DNA of 64,000 nucleotides from Haloglycomyces albus DSM 45210. Lineage in GTDB: Bacteria > Actinomycetota > Actinomycetes > Mycobacteriales > Micromonosporaceae. Of the stretch, positions 52,425-61,681 are shown one piece after another. The translations under genes were made by a program, and so were the position numbers. The stretch's first letter is position 1. Every line of letters starts with the position of its first letter. The stretch lies in contig NZ_AZUQ01000001.1 in the NCBI RefSeq assembly GCF_000527155.1, positions 2,353,615-2,417,614 on the forward strand. The letters run 5' to 3'. Below the pieces are notes generated by a model that was given only the letters and a program-made list of their open reading frames with translations, did no database searches and was not told where the DNA came from.

Positions 52425-53213
52425 GTGAGTCAAGATGAGATTCCGCTGCACGGCGGTAACACCAGCACTGTAGTTCGGTTGGGCGATACGGTTCGGCGTA
52501 ATACGGGCCCTTGGACGAACGCTGTCCATGCCCTGCTCCGGCACCTGAAAGAGAGCGGCTTCACCGGTTCACCGCAGGCCTTGGGTATCGACGAGCATAA
52601 CCGCGAAGTTTTGGAGTTCGTGGAGGGCGAGCCGGGAAAGTACCCGCTGGCACCGCACTGGACGACCGACGAGACGCTGGCCGACGTGGCGCGCATGCTA
52701 CGCGGCTTCCACGACCACCAGTACGGTTTCCGGCCTCCGCCGGGGGCGCAATGGCGCTCTATGGGAGGACCGCCGCCCGACACCGAAGTCATCTGCCACC
52801 ACGACGCCGCTCCACACAATGTCGTCCGTCGTCCGGACGGAACTTTGGCCCTCATCGACTTCGACCTGTCCAGCCCGGGTACGCGCATCTACGACGTCGC
52901 CTATTCGGCGTGGACGTGGGTACCGCTGTTCACCGATCGGGATTCCATCTCTCTGGGATGGAAGAAGCCCGACCGGGCCCGCCGGTTGCGTATCTTCGCC
53001 GACGCCTACGGCCTGACGACTCATGACCGGGGCCGGTTGATCAGAGTGGTACGCAAAAGAATCGTCGACCATATCGAAGGTATTCGCCGGCTTGCCGATT
53101 CCGGAGACCCCGTATTCGAGCGATTGGTGCGCAAGGGGCATCTCCGTCGGCCTGCTCGTGACCTACGGCTTCTCGACGCTGAACGGTATGTACTGGACGA
53201 AGCGCTGCGCTGA
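52425..53213 (+). CDS. Aminoglycoside/choline kinase-like phosphotransferase
   Basis: 262 residues. The kinase-like fold is shown by HDAAPHNVV in VICHHDAAPHNVVRR (catalytic Asp and downstream Asn) and IDFDLSSPG (metal Asp). The N-lobe has GNTSTVVRLGDTVRR. The overall pattern is APH-family. The substrate is not known; drug resistance should not be assumed. The start GTG (52425) is weakly supported. Confidence 0.88.
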   Translation: MSQDEIPLHGGNTSTVVRLGDTVRRNTGPWTNAVHALLRHLKESGFTGSPQALGIDEHNREVLEFVEGEPGKYPLAPHWTTDETLADVARMLRGFHDHQYGFRPPPGAQWRSMGGPPPDTEVICHHDAAPHNVVRRPDGTLALIDFDLSSPGTRIYDVAYSAWTWVPLFTDRDSISLGWKKPDRARRLRIFADAYGLTTHDRGRLIRVVRKRIVDHIEGIRRLADSGDPVFERLVRKGHLRRPARDLRLLDAERYVLDEALR

Positions 53214-53233
53214 CCGTATCGAGCGGCCTCGGG

Positions 53234-53851
53234 TCAGCGTAGAGTCTGCACCAATTCGACCACCAGCATTCCCGCGAAGAACAGCATCACCATCCCCGAC
53301 ACGCGATCGAACCACACCCTCCGCTGCGGGGTCAAGAAGCGACGGAACGCAGCCGCTGCTCCCGCCAGGAGAAGGAACCAGATCCACGACGCGGTGAGAG
53401 CCCCGGCCGCGAAGGCGGTGCGGCCGGCCACCTGTTGTGCGGCGATAGCGGCACCGATGACCACGACCGTGTCCAAGATGGCGTGCGGATTCAACAGGGA
53501 GACTGAGGCGGTCTTGGCGATGACGCCGCGCGGAGAGGTGACCGCCGTCGTCGTCATCCCATCGTCGGTAACCTTGGCGCGCAAAGAATCAACCGCCAGG
53601 TACACGAGGAACGCCGCCCCGCCCGCCAGTAGGATTTCACGTAGACCGGGAACGTTGCCGATCAAAACCCCGGCTCCGGCGGCCCCGAGGACGATCAGCA
53701 GCGTATCGCATATCCCGGCCGCGACGACCGCCCACAGGGCGCGGGGCATTCCCATCGTCAGACCTTGGCTGAGTACGAAAACATTCTGAGCCCCAATGGG
53801 GATGATCAAAGCAAGTCCAAGCAAAAGCCCGGTGACGTAAGTGGCGGCCAC
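53234..53851 (-). CDS. LysE-type amino-acid exporter
   Basis: 205 residues, about six membrane helices. It begins VTGLLLGLALIIPIGAQNVF, the characteristic LysE start, and has the mid-protein motif SLLNPHAILDTVVVIG. LysE exports basic amino acids in corynebacteria and ArgO exports arginine. A LysG regulator is not adjacent. It is convergent with the phosphotransferase gene, 20 bases away. Confidence 0.92.
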   Translation of the reverse strand: MAATYVTGLLLGLALIIPIGAQNVFVLSQGLTMGMPRALWAVVAAGICDTLLIVLGAAGAGVLIGNVPGLREILLAGGAAFLVYLAVDSLRAKVTDDGMTTTAVTSPRGVIAKTASVSLLNPHAILDTVVVIGAAIAAQQVAGRTAFAAGALTASWIWFLLLAGAAAAFRRFLTPQRRVWFDRVSGMVMLFFAGMLVVELVQTLR

Positions 53852-53965
53852 AGTACGATCTCCGTTAAGCGAGTCCGACGATCATTGGCCCACAAGGGAG
53901 CCGTTATGCACTCGCCCAACATATACGAGACAGACCACGGTTTCAAGACGCTGGGAATCGTCCGG

Positions 53966-54964
53966 CTAGTCGGTGGAGGCGTTCCCAAACAACTCCGAGG
54001 TCCGCAATGCCTCCTGAAGGACATTCCAGCCCGGAATCAGACCGGCCCCGTCACCGAGATTGACGTCCAGCCCCATACCGTCGCTGAAGCCCGCTTGTGC
54101 GGCCAATTTATCGATCACCGGGTGCGACGGCCGATTCGGCATGTAGCACCATTTCGGGGCGGCCAGCTGAACGTCTCGTGCCACCATGGCCGCCGCCGCA
54201 CCGGTGACCCCGTCCAGCAACACCGGAGTTCTCCGCGCCGAAGCGGTAACGATCGCCGCCGCCATGGCACCCAATTCCGCTCCCGCCACACGAGCGATGA
54301 TCTCCTCCGGTCGACGCTCGAAACCGCGATGAGCGCCCAGATGATCCCGCAACGACACGATACGATCCATCCACGCCGCGTCGTTGACGGTGCCGTCCGG
54401 GTGCACCAAGGTCGGCAGGAAATTGGTGATGTCGTTCTTCACAAACGTCGCACACACCGCAACCGCCGCCGTCTGCGCGCCGGTGCCCAGCCCGGTCATC
54501 AAGAGAACATCGTGGCCCGCGTCAATCGCCTTGTCGGCCACCTCTCGGCCCGCCAAAACGGCGTCCTCCACCTCGGCGGAATCCAACAAAGGCCCACCTT
54601 GCCCCAGAGACGGCGAGACCTCCACCAATTTCGTCGAGATTCCCGCCCGTGCGGGGGGTTCCCCGATCACCCCGTGCTGAGTCTCCACGTCGGTCATCGC
54701 CACATTGACGTCGTCCTCGGCCCCCGCGTCCCAGCCGTCCGGATAACGTCCCGCGAAAAACAGTGCTCGCGGGCGCTGAAACGGTACGGGAGCGGCCACC
54801 TCCTGAATGCGGGAGCTCCACGTCAAACCGCCCTCCCACGCGCCGAACGCCGCGGGATTCGGAGTCAGGCGCTCCAGTCGACGGCGTGCGCGCGAGGTCC
54901 ACACGCCGTTGGGAAACTTCGCCTTCAGGTCGTTAATGGGTGCAAGTTCAGTCGAATCGGTCAC
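53966..54964 (-). CDS. CobT-like nicotinate-nucleotide-dimethylbenzimidazole phosphoribosyltransferase, divergent
   Basis: 332 residues. Overall it resembles CobT, with GARAGIST-like regions, PTLVHPDGTVNDAA, GFERRPEEIIARVAGAELGA and LLDGVTGAAAAMVARDVQL. Two hallmark motifs differ: the usual GIGNTT(S/A)A is GLGTGAQTAAVA, and the C-terminal GEG(x)GA with the catalytic Glu is GDGAG, with Asp at 305. It may be a functional variant or a repurposed paralogue. No other cobalamin gene is in the window, although NrdJ requires B12. It is divergent from dapF. Confidence 0.78.
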   Translation of the reverse strand: MTDSTELAPINDLKAKFPNGVWTSRARRRLERLTPNPAAFGAWEGGLTWSSRIQEVAAPVPFQRPRALFFAGRYPDGWDAGAEDDVNVAMTDVETQHGVIGEPPARAGISTKLVEVSPSLGQGGPLLDSAEVEDAVLAGREVADKAIDAGHDVLLMTGLGTGAQTAAVAVCATFVKNDITNFLPTLVHPDGTVNDAAWMDRIVSLRDHLGAHRGFERRPEEIIARVAGAELGAMAAAIVTASARRTPVLLDGVTGAAAAMVARDVQLAAPKWCYMPNRPSHPVIDKLAAQAGFSDGMGLDVNLGDGAGLIPGWNVLQEALRTSELFGNASTD

Positions 54965-54993
54965 GCCTCAAGGTTATCTGGTCGAAAAAGCGC

Positions 54994-54999
54994 CATAAT
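54994..54999 (+). promoter_or_regulatory. Putative -10 CATAAT of dapF
   Basis: CATAAT is followed by 6 nt and the GTG at 55006, without a ribosome site, fitting the leaderless pattern. On the minus strand TAACCT (54976-54971) sits 6 nt ahead of the CobT-like GTG at 54964. Confidence 0.5.
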
Positions 55000-55005
55000 G
55001 AAGTC

Positions 55006-55833
55006 GTGACGCCAGAAGCAGAAGCCAACACGATCCCGTTCGCCAAGGGCCACGGAACGGGCAACGACTTCGTGATCATTCCCGACCCGCACCACCGCTA
55101 CGACATGAAACCCGAGGACGTGGCGCTCCTGTGCCATCGCCGCTTCGGTATCGGCGGCGACGGACTACTGCGCGTCGTCCCCGCCGGGAGCGACAGTGAC
55201 GCGGACTGGTTCATGGACTATCGCAACGCGGACGGATCGATCGCCGAAATGTGCGGCAACGGACTTCGGGTATTCGCGCGATACCTGCTGGACCAGGCTC
55301 TCGTCAGCGGCGACAGGCTCGTCATCGACACCCGAGCAGGACAGAAAATCGCCACGGTCAGCCCCGAGGGCATTCAGATCGATATGGGATCCGCCGAATT
55401 CGGACCGGCCTCCTGGACCGACGTGCACGGGTTCACCTGGACCGGGCAAGCCGTATCGATGGGAAACCCACACCTGGTCACGCAACTGGCGGAATCCGAC
55501 CGCCTCGAGGACCTGGACCTGACCCGCCCACCCCGCTTCGACCCCGACGTCTTCCCCAACGGAGTGAACCTCGAATTCGTCACCGGACACTACCCTCACG
55601 TGGCGATGCGTGTACACGAGCGCGGAGTAGGCGAGACCCTGTCCTGCGGCACCGGCGTGGCAGCCGTGGCCGCCACAGCCCTGCGACGTCACGATCCCGA
55701 CGCTACGACCGGACACGTCACCGTCGACGTACCCGGGGGACGCCTCGAAGTGGACGTGACCCCCGAATCGATTCTTCTCAGCGGCCCGGCCACGATCGTC
55801 GCCGCGGGCCGAACCGACCTGACATCCCCCTAA
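55006..55833 (+). CDS. dapF: Diaminopimelate epimerase
   Basis: 275 residues from the GTG at 55006. The two catalytic Cys are C83 (EMCGNGLR) and C214 (SCGTGVAAVAA). The N-terminal FAKGHGTGNDFVIIPD and GIGGDGLL are typical. It converts LL- to meso-diaminopimelate, the last step before peptidoglycan and lysine. The stop overlaps that of the convergent malic enzyme by 4 bases. The mycobacterial dapF is also just before hflX. Confidence 0.96.
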   Translation: MTPEAEANTIPFAKGHGTGNDFVIIPDPHHRYDMKPEDVALLCHRRFGIGGDGLLRVVPAGSDSDADWFMDYRNADGSIAEMCGNGLRVFARYLLDQALVSGDRLVIDTRAGQKIATVSPEGIQIDMGSAEFGPASWTDVHGFTWTGQAVSMGNPHLVTQLAESDRLEDLDLTRPPRFDPDVFPNGVNLEFVTGHYPHVAMRVHERGVGETLSCGTGVAAVAATALRRHDPDATTGHVTVDVPGGRLEVDVTPESILLSGPATIVAAGRTDLTSP

Positions 55834-57245
55834 AGGTCCCCGGCGCTCGCCGTCGGTGCCGCGCTCACGGCCCTCACCGACTTGGCGACGGCGGGGGCGA
55901 CCTTATTGTCGAAAACGCTGGGAATGATGTAGGTGGGGTTGACCTTGTCCGGTCCGACGCAATCGGCGATCGCATCGGAGGCGGCCAGAGCCGCGTCGTC
56001 GTTCCACGAGGTCGCCTGGGCGTCGAGGAGACCTCGGAACACCCCCGGGAACGCCAACACATTATTGATCTGGTTGGGCTGATCGCTGCGTCCGGTGGCC
56101 ACGATCGACGCATAGCGGGCCGCCTCGGCCGGGGCGATCTCCGGATCAGGATTGGCCAAAGCGAAGACGATCGGGTCGCGTTTCATTGTGGCGACGTCAG
56201 AGCCTTTGAGGATATTGGGAGCCGAGACCCCGATGAACACGTCCGAGTCCTCCACCGCTCCGGACAGATCACCGGAATAGTTGTCCTGGTTGGTGTTCTC
56301 GGCCAACCACTGCCAGGTGGCGTTGTCGGTGTCCATGCCCCGCCACAAGGCTCCTTCACGATCGACCGCCACAATGTCGCCCACACCCTTGCGCAGCAAC
56401 AGACGCATGATCGCCGTACCGGCGGCACCGGCACCGACGACGGTGACCTTGATGTCGCCGAACTCCTTACCCACCACGCGCAGCGCATTGGTGAGGGCGG
56501 CCAGGACGACGATGGCCGTGCCGTGCTGATCATCGTGGAAGACGGGAATGTTCAAACGGTCCCGAAGCCGACGCTCGATCTCAAAGCAACGTGGAGCGGC
56601 GATGTCCTCCAGATTGATGCCCCCGTACGTCGGAGCCAACGCGGACACGATGTCGACGATCTCATCGGTGTCCTGGGTGTCCAGGCACACCGGCCAGGCG
56701 TCCACATCGGCGAACTTCTTGAACAGAGCCGCTTTACCCTCCATGACCGGCATGGCGGCCTCCGGTCCGATGTTTCCCAACCCCAGTACCGCCGAACCGT
56801 CGGACACCACCGCCACGGTATTGCGTTTAATGGTCAAGCGACGCGCGTCGTCGGGATTGTCGGCGATGGCACGGCACACGCGAGCGACACCCGGGGTGTA
56901 CGCCATGGAAAGGTCGTTACGGTTTTTCAGGGGGACTTTGGACTGTACTTCGATCTTTCCGCCCAAGTGCGTCAAAAACGTCCGATCGGACACCTTCTTG
57001 ACGTCGAAATCGGGCATAGAAGTCAGTATCTCGGTCACCTGCTCGGCATGGTGAGCATCGGCGGTATCGCAGGTAAGGTCGACGACCATACGATCCACCT
57101 CGGACTCGACCACATCGAGAGCCGTTACCACGGCACCGGCTTGACCGACGACGGTGGCCAGGCGACCCGCGGCCCCTGGATCGGCTGAAAGGGCCAGACG
57201 GACGGTAATGGAAAAACCGGCACTGGGCAGACGCGCATCAGTCAT
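55830..57245 (-). CDS. NAD-dependent malic enzyme with ACT domain
   Basis: 471 residues from the ATG at 57245, with AAGGAG; the frame to 57359 is longer but has no ribosome site. The N-terminal ACT-like domain ([20 protein letters not shown]) is followed by the malic-enzyme domains: catalytic Tyr in [11 protein letters not shown], Lys in [12 protein letters not shown], metal region [12 protein letters not shown] and [10 protein letters not shown], and the NAD domain [12 protein letters not shown]. It decarboxylates malate to pyruvate. The ACT domain suggests allosteric control by an amino acid. Confidence 0.93.
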   Translation of the reverse strand: MTDARLPSAGFSITVRLALSADPGAAGRLATVVGQAGAVVTALDVVESEVDRMVVDLTCDTADAHHAEQVTEILTSMPDFDVKKVSDRTFLTHLGGKIEVQSKVPLKNRNDLSMAYTPGVARVCRAIADNPDDARRLTIKRNTVAVVSDGSAVLGLGNIGPEAAMPVMEGKAALFKKFADVDAWPVCLDTQDTDEIVDIVSALAPTYGGINLEDIAAPRCFEIERRLRDRLNIPVFHDDQHGTAIVVLAALTNALRVVGKEFGDIKVTVVGAGAAGTAIMRLLLRKGVGDIVAVDREGALWRGMDTDNATWQWLAENTNQDNYSGDLSGAVEDSDVFIGVSAPNILKGSDVATMKRDPIVFALANPDPEIAPAEAARYASIVATGRSDQPNQINNVLAFPGVFRGLLDAQATSWNDDAALAASDAIADCVGPDKVNPTYIIPSVFDNKVAPAVAKSVRAVSAAPTASAGDL

Positions 57246-57670
57246 TGCTCTCCTTGGTAACCACGTCGGTGTACAGCGGGTCGATTGACGGTAGAGGGTC
57301 CACACCGTCGAACGCTCGCCAGGTGACCCATCCTCATAGCTGCTTGTTTCGGTCATCACCCTGGCAGAACGGTCTCAGTGGCCTATACGCGCCGCAGCGG
57401 CCCTGACGTCTCTATTGAATCGACCTTTATTGTGCCACCGACGGGCGGGGGCGGCACCTTCACGATGGCTGTGAGCAGTGCGGCTCACGAGCGGTATGTC
57501 GGGTCACACACCGTTCTCACGAGCGGAGACACGTTACCGCCGAGTCGGCGTCCCCGGCGACGGTCAAAAAGAACTCGCCAAGCCCGAAACTTCGTGCCAA
57601 GCTTATGACAATACGGCACCTGTTACGGATGGTGTCGATACAGACACGTGACTAAAGGTTGCTTAAAGAT
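57246..57670. other. 425-bp gap before hflX
   Basis: A 76-codon open frame (57378-57608) lacks a ribosome site and family resemblance. GTGCC (57595-57599) and GGCAC (57615-57619) form a small inverted repeat. No terminator or RNA gene is recognised. The hflX promoter probably lies in the last 80 bases. Confidence 0.35.
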
Positions 57671-59104
57671 ATGAGGAATATGGAATTTGAAACCCCCGGG
57701 TACGATCCCACCACCGGAGAGCTCGACCTGGAAGCCAGACAAGCGCTGCGGCGCGTCTCCGGAATCGCCTCCACCGAGTTGGTTGACGTCAACGATGCCG
57801 AATACCGGCGCTTGCGCCTGGAAAAGGTCGTCCTCGTCGGAGTATGGGCCCACGGGCGATTGGTTGACGCGGAGAACTCCATGAACGAATTGGCCGCGCT
57901 CGCCAAGACGGCCGGTTCTCTGGTTATGGATGGATTGTTGCAGCGGCGCTATAAACCGGACGCCGGAACGTACATCGGTTCGGGGAAGGTGACCGAAGTG
58001 CGCGCCGTCGTTGAGGCGAGTGGGGCCGATACCGTGATTTGCGATGGGGAACTGTCTCCCGGTCAGCTGATCGCCTTGGAAAAAGCCGTCAATGTGAAAG
58101 TCATCGATCGTACGGCGCTCATTTTGGACATCTTCGCTCAGCATGCCAAATCCTCTGAGGGTAAGGCGCAGGTCGAGCTGGCCCAGTTGCAGTATCTGCT
58201 TCCCAGACTGCGTGGTTGGGGTGAAGCCATGAGCCGTCAGGCCGGTGGTGCCAACGGCGGTGTCGGTCTGCGTGGACCCGGTGAAACCAAGTTGGAAACC
58301 GATCGTCGCCACATTCGCGCCCGTGTGGCGCGATTGCGTAAGGACTTGGCGAAGTTGGAAATCACCCGGGCGACGAAGCGGGAAACGCGCCAGCGAAACG
58401 CCGTGCCGTCGGTGGCCATTGCCGGGTACACCAACGCCGGTAAATCGAGCGTTCTGAACAGTTTGACCAATGCGGGAATCCTGGTACAGGACGCCCTTTT
58501 CGCGACTCTGGACACCTCCACGCGACGTACGGAGACGGCCGAGGGGCGGCAGTACACCATTTCCGACACGGTCGGATTTGTGCGCCATCTTCCACACCAG
58601 CTGGTCGAGGCTTTCCGATCGACCTTGGAAGAAGTGGCCGAATCGGATTTGGTGGTGCACGTCATCGACGGTTCGCATCCCGATCCGATCGGTCAGGCCG
58701 AAGCCGTACGAGAGGTATTGGCGGACGTGGGGGCCGATGACGTTCCCGAAATCGTGGTGGTGAACAAGATCGACGCGATTTCGCCCGATGCGATCATGCG
58801 GTTGCGTTCGGATTGGCCGCAGGCGCAATTCGTCTCCAGTTTCACCGGAGAAGGAATCGACAAGCTGAAGGAACGCATCGATGCCGAACTGCCCCGACCT
58901 GAGGTAGGTATGACCGCGCTCGTTCCTTATACTCGAGGCGACCTCGTTTCGCGGGTTCGGGAGCACGGTGAAATCCTGTCTCAGGAACACTTGGCGGCGG
59001 GCACGAAGGTGTCGGCACGGGTCAATGCCGCGTTGGCCGCCGAATTGGCGGAATTTACGACCGATTCTTTCGGTGACGCATCGAACGACGTTACCGACGG
59101 TTAG
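57671..59104 (+). CDS. hflX: GTPase HflX
   Basis: 477 residues from the ATG at 57671; ATG 57680 and TTG 57659 are alternatives. The N-terminal HflX domain contains the conserved GKVTEVRAVVE region and the RTALILDIFAQHA stretch, then a glycine-rich GGANGGVGLRGPGETKLETD linker. The GTPase motifs are GYTNAGKSS, DTVGFVRHLP and NKID. HflX rescues or splits stalled ribosomes under stress. It follows dapF and precedes lexA as in mycobacteria, apart from insertions. Confidence 0.95.
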   Translation: MRNMEFETPGYDPTTGELDLEARQALRRVSGIASTELVDVNDAEYRRLRLEKVVLVGVWAHGRLVDAENSMNELAALAKTAGSLVMDGLLQRRYKPDAGTYIGSGKVTEVRAVVEASGADTVICDGELSPGQLIALEKAVNVKVIDRTALILDIFAQHAKSSEGKAQVELAQLQYLLPRLRGWGEAMSRQAGGANGGVGLRGPGETKLETDRRHIRARVARLRKDLAKLEITRATKRETRQRNAVPSVAIAGYTNAGKSSVLNSLTNAGILVQDALFATLDTSTRRTETAEGRQYTISDTVGFVRHLPHQLVEAFRSTLEEVAESDLVVHVIDGSHPDPIGQAEAVREVLADVGADDVPEIVVVNKIDAISPDAIMRLRSDWPQAQFVSSFTGEGIDKLKERIDAELPRPEVGMTALVPYTRGDLVSRVREHGEILSQEHLAAGTKVSARVNAALAAELAEFTTDSFGDASNDVTDG

Positions 59105-59241
59105 TCGTCATGGGGTCGTTTGTCGGGTTCGGGGGATTTTGCGGAGGCGTCAATCTGAGTAAATCTCCGGTTTCAGTGTTATTAGTCAATGCTTCCGGGG
59201 GGTAGAGTTTGTGGCATCAGGTGTTCTGCAACACTTGACGA

Positions 59242-60846
59242 ATGCAGCCACGGCAATCACATATGCGCATCGTAGTCTCCGCGTTGCTTGTGGTGATACT
59301 GGGATTGATTGCCCAGTTGATCCCGGCGACGGGGTACGCGCAGGACGGTGAGGACGAAGCAGTATGCGACCTCAACGATGCGCGCCTCGACCGTTTGGCG
59401 GGAATCGCTCCCGCTGACAACGGTTGGTGGGTCATACCCGACGGTGAGAGTCAAGGGAATGTCACCAACCTCTACCAGGTCGGGTCGGACTGCAATGTCC
59501 ACGAGGCGATGCAGATCGACCACCGCCCCCTGGCACCTGGAAATTTGGCCCTGGACGGACAGAACCGGCTGTGGATTTCCGATGTCCGTACGCCCCAGGG
59601 AGAAGTGCGTGATTCTGGTGCGATGACGGTTTTCTCTCCCGCCACCCCCTACCAATTCGAGATGTTCCGCTTCAGCCTCCCGCAAGGAGTGGACACCTTC
59701 GACACCGCCGCGGTATCGCCGGACGGCAGCGTGCATCTTCTGGCGGCACAGGGAGATACGGTCGAGGTTTACACCGCGCCCGGTACCTATCAAGCCTGGG
59801 ACACTCCGGTGGAAAAGGTCGGTGAGCTCAACCTTGGTGCGGACGGTACGGTGCTCAGCGCCGCCTTCGATTCCACTGGAAAGAATCTGGCAGTCCGCAC
59901 CGCCAAGGGGATCCATGAGTTCGCCGTGGATACGAGCGACTGGGGATCGGCAAAGGACATCGAACCCGTGGTGACCGAGGTGCAAGGCAGTGCGTCCGAT
60001 TCCGGTTTCAATTACGACGGGGACGGGAACTTCATTACCGCTTCGCACGCCACAACCGGTGATGTCGGTAAGCTGCGGTCGGTGGCGGCCGCCGAACCCC
60101 CGGAACCGAAGGATGAGGACGCGGAGTCCGATTCCGAGGAGAGCTCTGAGGCGGCCTCGGACGACGGATCGTTCATGGGCTCGTTCTTCCAAAAATATCG
60201 CGTCACGGACATCGTCAAGTACTTGACGATCATAGCGGTTATCGGTTTTGTAGCCATGGCAAGCGGTATCTATGTCATGGTCCGCAACCGGAAGGCACGG
60301 CGTCGGGACGACGGGGACGCGGCCGACGACGATGACGACGAATGGGGTGAACGGGTCCCCGGTTCCGACCCTGCGGTGGACGCCGACGACGACCTGGTCA
60401 AGGTCGGGGTCGATTCCGGGGCTCCCGATGAGGACTTCGAACGGGTCGCCCAGAAGGGGGCCCCCGCGCAGACGCGCGGTGAGGACAAGGGCGCGGCAAA
60501 CGCCACGGGCACGGTGTACGGCGCGGGAAACGCGAGTGCGCCAAGCGGACCGGCACCGGCGAAACCGCCGGCGACCGGAAGTGTGTACGGGGGAGACGCC
60601 GCAAGCTCACGCCCGAGCGCTGCGACGTACGGGGCACCGCAGTCGGCTCCGGAACAGGCGGGCGAGACGCCACCACCTCAGGCTCCCCCTAAAGGCGGGA
60701 CGACCTACGGCAATCGGGGCAGTGGATCGGTATACGGCTCGGGATCACCGGGACGGGGCTCGGTCTACGGTTCCGGCGGTGGGCAACAGAATGCGCCCGG
60801 TTCGGTCTATGGAGGTCAGCGTCGGGATACCGACGACGAACGCTAA
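59242..60846 (+). CDS. Membrane protein with extracellular beta-rich domain and VYG-repeat tail
   Basis: 534 residues. A signal anchor is at about 10-30 (IVVSALLVVILGLIAQLIPA). The 270-residue outer part has beta-propeller-like repeats, for example RLDRLAGIAPADNGWWVIPD and LALDGQNRLWISDVRTP. It then has an acidic linker and one membrane helix (about 332-352, YLTIIAVIGFVAMASGIYVM), and a cytoplasmic tail that is acidic and later Pro/Gly-rich. The tail repeats G(S/T)VYG or (T/A)TYG seven times. The family is not recognised. The start is ATG 59242 or 59263; neither has a good ribosome site. Confidence 0.78.
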   Translation: MQPRQSHMRIVVSALLVVILGLIAQLIPATGYAQDGEDEAVCDLNDARLDRLAGIAPADNGWWVIPDGESQGNVTNLYQVGSDCNVHEAMQIDHRPLAPGNLALDGQNRLWISDVRTPQGEVRDSGAMTVFSPATPYQFEMFRFSLPQGVDTFDTAAVSPDGSVHLLAAQGDTVEVYTAPGTYQAWDTPVEKVGELNLGADGTVLSAAFDSTGKNLAVRTAKGIHEFAVDTSDWGSAKDIEPVVTEVQGSASDSGFNYDGDGNFITASHATTGDVGKLRSVAAAEPPEPKDEDAESDSEESSEAASDDGSFMGSFFQKYRVTDIVKYLTIIAVIGFVAMASGIYVMVRNRKARRRDDGDAADDDDDEWGERVPGSDPAVDADDDLVKVGVDSGAPDEDFERVAQKGAPAQTRGEDKGAANATGTVYGAGNASAPSGPAPAKPPATGSVYGGDAASSRPSAATYGAPQSAPEQAGETPPPQAPPKGGTTYGNRGSGSVYGSGSPGRGSVYGSGGGQQNAPGSVYGGQRRDTDDER

Positions 60847-60854
60847 TGGCAGGA

Positions 60855-60893
60855 GCGCCGGGTGCAGCTGAGACGTCAACGTGCACCCGGCGC
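60855..60893. terminator. Bidirectional hairpin between the VYG protein gene and lexA
   Basis: GCGCCGGGTGCA (60855-60866) pairs perfectly with TGCACCCGGCGC (60882-60893), loop of 15 nt, between two convergent stops. GGAG/CTCC extend the stem beyond a one-base bulge. Confidence 0.75.
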
Positions 60894-60935
60894 CCTCCCA
60901 CGGTGTCGGTGGATTCCCTGATTCGTTCAGAGGGT

Positions 60936-61592
60936 CTACACCTTACGCATGACCGCCACCACGCGTCCCAGAATTTCGGCGTGGGTGGCGTCAATGGGGT
61001 CGTAGAGGCGGTTGGCGGGAAGCAGCCACTGTTGTGCATTTTGTTTCTTCCAGGTCTTCACCGTCGCTTCCCCGTCGATCATCGCGGCCACGATTTCTCC
61101 GTTGAGCGCGTCGGGTTGTTGCCGAACCACCACCCAGTCACCGTCACAGATGGCTGCTTCGATCATGGAGTCGCCCTTGACCTTCAACAGAAAATGGACA
61201 CCTTCGCCGACGAACTCGGCGGGAAGCGGCATGACGTCGTAGTCACGTTCTTCGGCGAGAATCGGCTGTCCGGCGGCGATCTCGCCCACCATGGGAATGT
61301 AGCGCGGGCGGGGGTGCTGGGAGCAGCTCTGGACTCCGCCCGGAGTGTTCTGGCGGACGCCCACCGCGCGGGGGCGACCTGCCATGCGGGAGAGATATCC
61401 CTTTCGTTCGAGCTGCTTCATTTGATAAGCGACCGATGAGGCGGAGGCGAGTCCGACTTCGGCCCCGATCTCTCGAACGCTCGGCGGGTAGCCGCGATTG
61501 TTGATGAACTCCTCGATGTATTCGAGAACTTGCTGTTGGCGTCGGGTCAGTTTGCGTTTCTTGGACGGAACGATCGTGGTCTCGTCAGCCAC
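60936..61592 (-). CDS. lexA: SOS-response repressor LexA
   Basis: 218 residues. The N-terminal winged helix ([40 protein letters not shown]) binds DNA. The self-cleavage site is A107-G108 in VGEIAAGQP. The catalytic pair is S142 ([10 protein letters not shown]) and K179 (EATVKTW). RecA filaments stimulate its cleavage and release SOS genes. The GTG start (61592) follows AGGAG. A likely SOS box lies 74 bases upstream. Confidence 0.96.
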   Translation of the reverse strand: MADETTIVPSKKRKLTRRQQQVLEYIEEFINNRGYPPSVREIGAEVGLASASSVAYQMKQLERKGYLSRMAGRPRAVGVRQNTPGGVQSCSQHPRPRYIPMVGEIAAGQPILAEERDYDVMPLPAEFVGEGVHFLLKVKGDSMIEAAICDGDWVVVRQQPDALNGEIVAAMIDGEATVKTWKKQNAQQWLLPANRLYDPIDATHAEILGRVVAVMRKV

Positions 61593-61665
61593 GTTGGACT
61601 CCTGTATGTGACATTATTGGACGGCATGTCTGATTTCGTGAATGTATCCCACTGGTGGGTTCAAG

Positions 61666-61681
61666 TCAAACATGAGTGCGA
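61666..61681. promoter_or_regulatory. SOS-box-like site upstream of lexA
   Basis: TCAAACATGAGTGCGA matches the actinobacterial LexA consensus TCGAAC-N4-GTTCGA at 10 of 12 positions. It lies in the divergent region ahead of lexA, where autoregulation is expected. Confidence 0.5.

Noticed and set aside
55251-57188. 645-codon open frame across dapF and the malic-enzyme gene
   Set aside because: It shadows dapF in another phase and then runs antisense to malic enzyme; both real genes have full catalytic motifs.
57378-57608. 76-codon frame in the gap before hflX
   Set aside because: No ribosome site, low complexity and basic C-terminus; not distinguishable from chance.
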